Assembly (NCBI GenBank): GCA_002633005.1
Contig: NMRA01000067.1
Coordinates: 729,880 to 765,225 of the forward strand
Direction: 5' to 3'
From: Phoronis australis
Taxonomy: Eukaryota; Phoronida; Phoronidae
DNA: 35,346 nt
The notes under the pieces are model-generated. The model saw nothing but the letters and a program-made list of their open reading frames with translations. It was not told where the DNA came from and did not search any database. Position 1 is the stretch's first letter; each line of letters begins with the position of its first letter. Both the position numbers and the translations under genes were made by a program. Of the stretch, positions 32,001 through 35,346 are shown one piece after another.

Positions 32001-33836
32001 GGAAAACTGACTTAACACTAAAGTCAGATATTTTTGCTTGTGCTCCACACAACTATTTCCGAAACAAATATTTAGGTCTTATTTGAGCGTAAGTGCAAAG
32101 TCTCTGAGAATAAACACACAACGTCGTTTTACTGGAACGTTATCTGTAGACTGAGACCCGGTCAGTAATTGCTTGGATAAACATTTTCAGTGAAGTGGAG
32201 GCCTAAAATCAAATTTCTGTCTCTTGTCACTTTCAAACCCCAGACCAGATACACGCTAGCGAGCGAAATTAGCGTTGCAATGTTGCGCAAGCGGGTGGCC
32301 ACATTGGGCGCGAAAATTTTAGCGCCCAAAGTAAACAGCAGCCGACAAACACGAAATACTGTTGCTGTGCTTGATATAAAAACGATGAATTTCATAGTGA
32401 ACCGTTGATTGTTTTTGCAATTTTATGTTAAACTTATAACAAGCACGTAGTTCATAAAGACTGCGCATGGCATTTCTTGCAACGTCATGTAGGATTGCGC
32501 ACGCACATATGAAAATCAAATCCAATGTTTTTCCTCTCCCGTTTTTTAAGCAAATGTCTTTGTAATCTTTGTAATCAGCACATTTTGTAGTATGTAGTAC
32601 AGCAACCTCCTTTATCTTACAAAAAATAAATGAGAATGCCGTCCATGTTTAAAAGAAGTAAACAAAATTGTAACGGTCAAATCGAAATTTTGAGGTTGTG
32701 ATTTGTTCAGGCAACGCGATTACGCGAGTGGACGTTGAAGAAACCAAACATTTCCATTTCAGTTTTCATTTGCGGGTTGTTGCACCCGTCGCTCGTTCGT
32801 GTGGAGTCTGCCCAATGCGCTCCATTTTTTGCATTGAATATTTGCTGCAACAACTGGTAATTTCGAATTACTTTCACAGCTAGGTCGAGGATACATTCTA
32901 AAACCATTCCTCTGCTGCAGGACTCGTGTTTATTACAGCAACCCTTATTTATATTCTTTGATCGTTCACAAGCTTCTTTGGGCACTCTGTTTACTTTTCA
33001 ATTCTTAATTTGTTGTTCATTTCCTAAAAGCATAACATGGTGTCTCAAATTCTTGACCCAGTTGGTAACTAGGCTACTTTTTTACCCAGGAGCACAAGCA
33101 AAACTTTGCAAATAAGACTATTCTCAATCTCTACTAAGTGAAACGCATTCATATACATTGTAATCAGTTGGAGCATAGATTATAGACAACAGACATGTAA
33201 TATAGTCTATGGCTGGAGCAATATTATATCGCTGACTCACTAGCTATACAAAACTCAGCCACTTTCCTCGATCAATACACCAAGGAACGTAGAGCAAGTG
33301 GCTACCACTAAATTGTGATTTTATCATTGTTTTCATAGTATTCCTACAGTTGTAGTGAGTGTCTAGAAGTTTTCAAAACCTTATACGTCATATGGCAGAT
33401 ACAAAACTTGAATATGATAGAACATTGATTTGGTGTTTTATATGTTGTATGAAAAAACAGGAAATATGATTTCAGTCGTCGACCATGTTATGTTCAAAAT
33501 TGACGATTTTACCCTAATCGCAAATGGTTCCTCTCCAAAACAGCAACCAACACACGCATTTCAGTCATGGGGCGTACGGTTCTCCATCAATTTGAATTCT
33601 GCAGAACTTTTCGTCTAAATGTCATGTGTACAGCCATGCTTCTGTCCATTTCAGTGGGTGGAATGCTGGCTGGCCTCCCCCTCAGTCTATTGGCCAAGCT
33701 CCACGGCTGGCGAGGTGCCCTGCTGTGCATCAATATTTGCTGTCTGGCCGCCTGTGTTCTTCACTTCGTCACATTTCCTGCAGGTACTGGCGTCTCAATC
33801 AATGAAGAAAGGACTTCTCAGAAGAAAGTAAATTAG
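7932..33836 (+). CDS. SLC37A4: Glucose-6-phosphate/phosphate antiporter of the ER, ten coding exons (whole-gene entry)
   Basis: Imports glucose-6-phosphate into the ER lumen in exchange for phosphate, feeding glucose-6-phosphatase in the last step of gluconeogenesis and glycogenolysis. Coding exons: 7932-8079, 10485-10622, 13676-13770 or 14876-14970, 17198-17333, 18087-18197, 20046-20213, 20942-21018, 25201-25317, 28120-28258, 33655-33836. With one exon 3 the total is 1311 nt, giving 436 residues against 429 in human. All junctions are GT-AG and in phase. It is a major-facilitator protein of the organophosphate:phosphate antiporter family. Visible family marks are LNRKMFS with the essential Arg28, GVLSD, GWP-C-K with Trp118, WYSPSQFG, SMNLTGAVGP, SPYLW, VFATKTC-DW, LIQEQG, SGGLVGS and VGGMLAGLP. 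It ends in KKVN, a KKXX ER-retrieval signal. Residue numbering runs gap-free with the remembered human protein at least through residue 127. The duplicated exon 3 is described separately. Confidence 0.95.
8080..10484 (+). other. SLC37A4 intron 1
   Basis: Gene-free. It holds repeat copy B at 9940-10165 and otherwise no recognisable feature. It ends with the acceptor TTTTGTTGCAG. Confidence 0.7.
9940..10165 (+). repeat. Interspersed repeat copy B with an AAATTGGGACA-type sub-motif
   Basis: About five degenerate occurrences of an AAATT(T)GGGACA-like motif lie near 9951, 9988, 10029, 10096 and 10130. The segment is the inverted counterpart of 6790-7060. The minus strand is open over 124 codons here, but this looks like a by-product of the repeat. 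Confidence 0.6.
10485..10622 (+). CDS. SLC37A4: SLC37A4 coding exon 2
   Basis: Residues 50-95. Reads GLISSSQTLAYAIAKFALG, then VLSDKFSSR and a hydrophobic second segment ending LITS. Phase 1 at both ends; donor GTAAGA. The SSQ, YAI-KF and GVLSD motifs match the family in the TM2 and loop 2 region. Confidence 0.95.
10833..10924. repeat. ATACAT/ATGCAT microsatellite
   Basis: Imperfect alternating hexamer tract of ATATAC, ATTCAT and ATGCAT units over about 90 bases. Alternating purine-pyrimidine, likely length-variable. Confidence 0.9.
11101..11150. repeat. Short tandem CACCATACCCA repeats
   Basis: Three imperfect copies of ACACCATACCCARCTC-like units sit just before the Harbinger-derived element. 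Confidence 0.6.
11183..11738 (+). mobile_element. Non-autonomous, decayed PIF/Harbinger transposon
   Basis: The left end ACCAGAAGCGTGTTCAACAG and the right end are inverted repeats of about 33 bases with one mismatch (arm continues AGTGAGCGCCCGC). Inside is a short ORF (ATG at 11283, MATLKQIVLNVLADE, soon stopped). Beyond it an open stretch at 11421-11534 reads GNYVEETVPRYSD then FRMSRSTFE, the region upstream of the DDE domain in Harbinger-type transposases. That stretch ends at GAG followed by GTTAGT, a donor-like site. The catalytic domain is missing, so the element is an internally deleted passenger. Flanking bases (TGA and CTC) do not show a clear target-site duplication. Confidence 0.8.
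11421..11534 (+). pseudogene. Fragment of Harbinger transposase N-terminal exon
   Basis: 38 open codons with the motif FRMSRSTFE, typical of the segment preceding the DDE nuclease domain (HARBI1-like family). Upstream stops and loss of everything downstream show it is not functional. Confidence 0.7.
12119..12276. mobile_element. Short TIR element (MITE-like), GGCGGATCC...CCGCCACTG
   Basis: A 158-base element starting GGCGGATCCAAGGGGG and ending TCTGGCTCCGCCACTG. The ends are imperfect inverted repeats, and GGATCCAAGGGGG is locally duplicated near the left end. Same terminal signature as both window edges. No coding capacity. Confidence 0.65.
12826..12833. promoter_or_regulatory. CRE-like palindrome TGACGTCA
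   Basis: A perfect cAMP-response-element octamer in intron 2. An identical octamer lies at 35087-35094. By itself an 8-mer is weak evidence. Confidence 0.2.
13676..13770 (+). CDS. SLC37A4: SLC37A4 alternative coding exon 3a
   Basis: A 95-nt open exon between acceptor TTCTATTCTTATAG and donor AAG-GTATCT. It enters in phase 1 and leaves in phase 0, exactly as exon 3b does. It supplies residues 96-127: LTETVLVFLLVSCLQGACQG, then LCTPSLVMLFCK. Aligned without gaps to the remembered human protein it shares Thr99, Val100, Val102, Phe103, Leu109, Gly111, Gln114, Gly115, Leu116, Pro119 and Lys127. It lacks the GWP Trp118 (Thr here), Cys121 and Lys123. Splicing to exons 2 and 4 preserves the frame. 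It could be a functional mutually exclusive exon or a decaying duplicate; the intact frame, length and splice sites favour function. Confidence 0.75.
13771..14875 (+). other. Intron between alternative exons 3a and 3b
   Basis: About 1.1 kb separates the two exon 3 copies. I found no third copy by eye. A pyrimidine-rich TTCCCATTGCAG at 13881-13892 looks like an unused acceptor, but the frame after it closes within 30 codons. No other gene is seen. Confidence 0.6.
14876..14970 (+). CDS. SLC37A4: SLC37A4 coding exon 3b (canonical-type)
   Basis: 95 nt between acceptor TTTGTGTTTCTTCACAG and donor AAG-GTCAGT, phase 1 to 0. It encodes residues 96-127: CVSSVPSFSFMMFLLGTTSG, then CGWPACAKILKK. It keeps the family signature G-W-P-x-C-x-K with Trp118 (the position of a known human glycogen-storage-disease Ib substitution, W118R), Cys121 and Lys123. 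About 15 of 32 positions match the remembered human protein, more than exon 3a, so this is the ancestral-type exon. Confidence 0.93.
14971..17197 (+). other. SLC37A4 intron 3
   Basis: Gene-free; contains the degenerate tandem array at 15830-16640. No third exon 3 copy was recognised. Confidence 0.7.
15830..16640 (+). repeat. Degenerate tandem array (GTGGCCATTTTT / TCATGAAATTTGGCAAAT units)
   Basis: Half a dozen diverged occurrences of a CC-x-GGTGGCCATTTTTG-like block occur near 15830, 15941, 16101, 16330, 16450 and 16590. TTGTCATGAAATTTGGCAAAT at 15896 recurs at 16512 with one mismatch. Units are about 110-230 bases. Related single copies appear at 18276-18420 and 26934-27060. Confidence 0.6.
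17198..17333 (+). CDS. SLC37A4: SLC37A4 coding exon 4
   Basis: Starts WYSPSQFGSVWGFLSSSMNL, then TGAVGPMLATYLSLHYSWQT. Phase 0 in, phase 1 out; donor GTCAGT. It contains the conserved W-x-x-PSQFG loop and the SMNL-G-xGP membrane motif of the family. Confidence 0.96.
17334..18086 (+). other. SLC37A4 intron 4
   Basis: 753 bases with no recognisable feature apart from the splice sites. Confidence 0.7.
18087..18197 (+). CDS. SLC37A4: SLC37A4 coding exon 5
   Basis: Encodes GVVSLVYAGLCGLVLHDSPS, a membrane segment followed by the start of the central cytosolic loop, which is Glu/Lys-rich (FEEFVTKDEKKTSN). Acceptor TTTATCTTAG, donor GTGAGT, phase 1 both ends. This loop is the most variable part of the family. 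Confidence 0.93.
18198..20045 (+). other. SLC37A4 intron 5
   Basis: Gene-free; holds a dispersed repeat copy (18276-18420) and a G-rich local repeat (18980-19115) in which a GGGCGG(A/T)AAGCCG block occurs twice. Confidence 0.6.
18276..18420 (+). repeat. Dispersed repeat copy (AAATTTACACA ... GGTGGCCATTTTT)
   Basis: Layout matches 26934-27060: a CATCATGAAATTTACACA-like block, a diverged middle, then an AAGATG...GTGGCCATTTTT block. The two copies are clearly related but old. Confidence 0.55.
20046..20213 (+). CDS. SLC37A4: SLC37A4 coding exon 6
   Basis: Encodes the end of the central loop (DDSESKHETTSVVDLL), then RSPYLWTLFFAYMLVFATKT, CLQDWAQLYLIQEQGRSVLM. Acceptor TATCTTTCAG, donor GTAGGG, phase 1 both ends. 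The SPYLW, KTC-x-DW and LIQE-G motifs start the second half of the transporter. Confidence 0.96.
20214..20941 (+). other. SLC37A4 intron 6
   Basis: 728 bases; nothing recognisable besides splice sites. Confidence 0.7.
20942..21018 (+). CDS. SLC37A4: SLC37A4 coding exon 7
   Basis: Short 77-nt exon: GSSFVSSFESGGLVGSFLAG then FWSDRM. Phase 1 in, 0 out; acceptor TTTTGTTTCACAG, donor GTATGT. It carries the GGLVGS and SDR motifs of the second MFS half. Confidence 0.95.
21109..21300 (+). repeat. Dispersed repeat, composite copy 1
   Basis: Positions 21109-21197 resemble 26563-26650 (shared ACCATAAACCTTTTGTTAA block and flanks). Positions 21246-21300 resemble segments at 22284, 30948 and 33451, sharing a GAAAATAAAA...GCCATATTGTGTCCTAAAT core. 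Confidence 0.6.
22284..22352 (+). repeat. Dispersed repeat, 65-base core copy 2
   Basis: The core reads ACAAAATTTCACTGGTCGGC, then CGTGTTGTGTCCTAAATTGG and GCGATTTTA. Same orientation as the other copies. Confidence 0.6.
23502..23890 (+). pseudogene. Transposon-borne P2X7-tail-like zinc-binding protein, frameshifted
   Basis: From ATG 23502 the frame reads MAEVGDPYHSDSSVSDGDLL, an acidic Ser-rich leader, then GGYMFEPELTR. At about 23690-23710 the reading shifts to another frame, where SWCKCTVC, ECLCCSEFDEAK and KWTSGIPRT appear, up to a stop at 23888. The spacing W-C-x-C-x-x-C ... E-C-x-C-C is that of the zinc-binding ballast domain first seen in the intracellular tail of P2X7 receptors and found widely in animal transposon-linked proteins. 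The two halves lie in different frames, so this copy is broken. Role in the element is unknown. Confidence 0.7.
23968..24452. other. Assembly gap (485 N)
   Basis: An unresolved run of N in the centre of the inverted-repeat transposon. Its true length is unknown. No coding call inside it is possible. Confidence 1.
24453..24509 (-). pseudogene. Second copy of the transposon ORF start, in the right arm
   Basis: From ATG at 24509 on the minus strand: MAGVGDPYHSDSSVSDGDL, then the gap. One residue differs from the left-arm copy in this stretch. Confidence 0.7.
25201..25317 (+). CDS. SLC37A4: SLC37A4 coding exon 8
   Basis: 39 codons, phase 0 both ends. LRVFSRPSQARTSVILVNLS, then LASIFIYLLIFRVTEDSSE. 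Acceptor TTTTCATTCCAG, donor GTAATT. A basic loop followed by a membrane segment; the FRVT ending matches the family. Confidence 0.9.
26563..26650 (+). repeat. Dispersed repeat, copy of 21109-21197
   Basis: Shares ACCATAAACCTTTTGTTAA and surrounding sequence with 21109-21197 over about 88 bases. Confidence 0.6.
26934..27640 (+). repeat. Dispersed repeat block with ATGGCGG/CCATTTTG motifs
   Basis: Begins with a poly(T) tract and CATCATGAAATTTACACA, contains CAAGATGTGGCGGCCATTTT, AAAGATGGCGG and CAAGATGGCGG blocks, and ends in an A/T-rich tail. The first 125 bases resemble 18276-18420. Unclassified; no coding function is supported in either strand. Confidence 0.5.
27696..28030. repeat. Two tandem ~167-base repeats carrying CAT/CGT-rich trinucleotide tracts
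   Basis: CTGTAGCC followed by TTTCTTA(T/C)TGATTT starts at 27696 and again at 27863, and each unit ends in TTCGCCAAG. Each contains a (TCATCG/TCATCT)n tract that would read as Asp-rich on the minus strand or Ser-rich on the plus strand. The frames are not continuous across both units in a convincing protein. Confidence 0.8.
28120..28258 (+). CDS. SLC37A4: SLC37A4 coding exon 9
   Basis: Starts VWITSLGFVLGVCVFGSTCL, then YGVLAVENAPSHLSGSANAF, VALGAN. Phase 0 in, 1 out; acceptor TTGTATTGTTTTAG, donor GTAAGC. The ENAP (ESAP in human) and SGSANA (CGTSHA) segments are family marks. Confidence 0.95.
29233..29372. repeat. Four tandem 35-bp repeats
   Basis: Units start CAGTGACATTTATAGTATAA and continue ATAGATGGTAGTAAA. 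Four copies, nearly identical (one G-to-T in the last), with a partial fifth. High identity implies recent expansion and likely polymorphism. Confidence 0.95.
30417..30511. repeat. 95-base imperfect hairpin
   Basis: The left arm GTCAGATATAACTTTCCCAC and onward to AGAACCAGTTT pairs with the right arm AACTGGTTCTC through GTTATATCTGAC; each arm is about 36 bases with a few mismatches around a roughly 20-base loop. It could be a small MITE or a stem-loop transcript such as a microRNA precursor. Confidence 0.75.
30948..31015 (+). repeat. Dispersed repeat, 65-base core copy 3
   Basis: GAAAATAAAATTTCACTTGT then CTACCTTATTGTGTC and GGTGAGATTTTA; matches the copies at 21246, 22284 and 33451. Confidence 0.6.
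31275..31457. promoter_or_regulatory. Cluster of K50-homeodomain-type sites (GGATTA/TAATCC)
   Basis: GGATTA occurs at 31275-31280, 31294-31299 and 31452-31457 and TAATCC at 31324-31329, in a stretch without repeat character. Such sites bind Otx, Pitx and Goosecoid proteins. Candidate enhancer only. Confidence 0.3.
32304..32329. promoter_or_regulatory. E2F-like palindrome
   Basis: TTGGGCGCGAAAATTTTAGC then GCCCAA is a 26-base near-perfect palindrome made of two opposed E2F-type sites (TTTTCGCGCC and TTTTAGCGCC). No gene start is recognised next to it. Confidence 0.35.
33451..33516 (+). repeat. Dispersed repeat, 65-base core copy 4
   Basis: A more diverged copy: AGGAAATATGATTTCAGTCG, then TCGACCATGTTATGTTC and GACGATTTTACCC. 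Confidence 0.5.
33655..33836 (+). CDS. SLC37A4: SLC37A4 coding exon 10 (last)
   Basis: Starts VGGMLAGLPLSLLAKLHGWR, then a final membrane segment (GALLCINICCLAACVLHF) and a polar tail ending SQKKVN before the TAG at 33834. KKVN is a C-terminal KKXX signal, expected for ER retrieval. Acceptor CTTCTGTCCATTTCAG. Confidence 0.95.
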
Positions 33837-33902
33837 TTCCGTCGGATAGATTGTGCATCTATTCCACAGGGGTTAAACTGAGGACATCTGACTTTCCCTC
33901 AT

Positions 33903-33908
33903 AATAAA
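33903..33908 (+). terminator. Poly(A) signal AATAAA of SLC37A4
   Basis: Canonical hexamer 67 bases after the stop codon, giving a very short 3'UTR if used. Other signals downstream cannot be excluded. Confidence 0.5.
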
Positions 33909-35312
33909 AAATCTGGAAAACCTGGAAAGTTGCAAAAACTCTAAATTGGCGATAAAGCAAGAAAAACTGCGGACATTTCACAAGATACCATCTCATTTTG
34001 GAAGTCCCGGCACGAGTTGTATTATTCCACGGCTTAGCAACGTTCTTCAGCAACAGCGACTGTCTCCTTTTTGGACAAATACCTCTCGGAAATCGTATCC
34101 TGGCGAACCCATGAGAGGTGAAAACGGAACATGGGTGAGAAGCATAGTTACGTTATATGACTTGACTGCTAAAGGTGTCTAAAATGAAGAGGTCTCTAGT
34201 GAAGTAAGGGAATCGCATCGGAACTCTGTATTGACCCCCTTTTGCCATGTGCTAGTATAGCAATTCAAAGTGCAATAATACAAGTTCGCCCGCATTACAT
34301 TGACATGAAATAGTGACTAGTTCATTTGCATCTGAAGAAGCAATACAATACGAGTATTGACAGGTGCGTTTCGTTGTGGGTAATTACTGACCTAAGAGTG
34401 AACGCTGCTGTGATATTTCTGGGCGGGCCTTGGTCGTGGGGTATTCGGCACATAAATAATGCTTTTAAAGAAGTGTTATGAGGACCAGCAGGAATCTGAG
34501 ATATTGTTTTATAGAATTTATGTGAATACTGTGTTCTTGAAAACTATATTCCACGAACCAAGGCGAATAAGTTGACACGCGGTGACAAGTCAACTTGTAG
34601 TGCCTGATCTCGAGCAGTTTCGAATTATCAGTTGTTTTGAAGCCCAGCCTCCTGTTCGAAGACTGATCGCGAGATTACGTGAGATGTTGACGTATAGTTT
34701 AAGTGAGCTAACACTTGACTTTAGCTACACTTTAGCTAGGTGCTAGAGTAAGTCATAACGTTACTAAACGCACGCCTGAAATCAGGTCTAGTTGACTACA
34801 GTAAGAAGCAAATTAGGACCATACAGGCGTCCTAGTTCGGGCTGCGTGCAATGTTGCTAAAACAGAAATTCGGTTGCTTAGTGATGATCTATCTGCCACT
34901 GTTATGACAAGATTCGGGCCCACAAATAGGAATAGAAATGCACAGTCATAAAATTGTGCAGGTCTTGGATTTTTCCTATTCAGGTAATCACGTGGGCAAT
35001 TTAGTATTTTAAAGCGATAGGTAAATCTGGCCTACTTGTTATTGTTTTTAGTTTTAACATTTTAAGTTTTTGGACTGGGTGCAAAATGACGTCATAATAA
35101 ACAAGCGAATAGTCAGTTGGCTTTTTTATTTCTTCCATGTTTGATTCATCAAATGTTTTATAGAAAGTGGCTTGAACGTCAGAATTACGCCGTGGAGTAG
35201 TCATACTGAATTCGTGAATATATTTGTGTGGTTGAACGGAATGTATTGAGGTCATTGTGACCGCCTGATGCATGCGCGCTCCCGTGGGGATCCCCGTAAA
35301 TCTTAGTAAAAG
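33909..35312. other. Gene-free region downstream of SLC37A4
   Basis: No coding region with recognisable motifs is seen in either strand; the open frames (for example 33946-34182 plus and 35001-35273 minus) look random. A TGACGTCA octamer lies at 35087-35094. Confidence 0.5.
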
Positions 35313-35346
35313 CAGTGGCGGATGTAGGAGGGGGGGGCCAAGGGGG
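35313..35346 (+). mobile_element. Start of another TIR-type repeat (GGCGGATC family) cut by the window edge
   Basis: CAGTGGCGGATGTAGGAGGG then a G run and CCAAGGGGG. Same terminal signature as 1-195 (opposite orientation) and 12119-12276. Confidence 0.55.

Larger units (their letters stand above)
28259..33654 (+). other. SLC37A4 intron 9
   Basis: The largest intron, 5.4 kb. It contains a 35-base tandem repeat, a 95-base hairpin, two dispersed repeat cores (30948-31015, 33451-33516) and a less repetitive 31.2-32.4 kb section with clustered transcription-factor-like motifs. No recognisable gene. Confidence 0.7.

Overview
This window is animal nuclear DNA. Spliced exons have GT-AG introns of 0.1 to 5.4 kb, one gene is a C2H2 zinc-finger gene, and degenerate DNA-transposon remnants are abundant. 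I see no operons, ribosome-binding sites, CRISPR arrays, tRNA or rRNA genes. An invertebrate metazoan (marine deuterostome or lophotrochozoan) fits the Harbinger and P2X7-tail-domain transposon content, but I cannot fix the species.

Layout. Positions 1-195 are the edge of a terminal-inverted-repeat element, followed by about 1.6 kb with no recognisable gene. A large C2H2 zinc-finger gene lies on the minus strand (coding 4762 down to 1796, one coding exon, with a 5'UTR splice acceptor just before its ATG). About 3.2 kb separates its start from the start of a second gene on the plus strand, so the two are divergent. The second gene spans 7932-33836 and is a complete ortholog-type SLC37A4, the endoplasmic-reticulum glucose-6-phosphate/phosphate antiporter. 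I traced ten coding exons that splice in perfect phase into 436 residues ending in the ER-retrieval tetrapeptide KKVN.

The main discovery is in SLC37A4. The third coding position is occupied by two candidate exons in tandem, 3a (13676-13770) and 3b (14876-14970). Both are exactly 95 nt, both enter in phase 1 and leave in phase 0, and both encode the same 32-residue stretch (residues 96-127, third membrane segment) with different sequences. Using both or neither would shift the frame, so they look like mutually exclusive exons. 3b carries the family GWP signature with Trp118; 3a replaces it with Cys-Thr-Pro.

The introns hold a Harbinger-derived element (11183-11738), a short TIR element (12119-12276), a long-TIR transposon with a P2X7-like zinc-binding domain around an assembly gap (23164-24847), degenerate tandem arrays, several short tandem repeats, a 95-nt hairpin (30417-30511), and two possible regulatory patches (GGATTA/TAATCC cluster 31275-31457; E2F-like palindrome 32304-32329). 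The last 1.5 kb holds the SLC37A4 3'UTR and poly(A) signal, then sequence without a recognisable gene, and ends in another copy of the edge repeat.

All comparisons with human SLC37A4 are made from memory of that protein. No search, alignment program or expression data was used.
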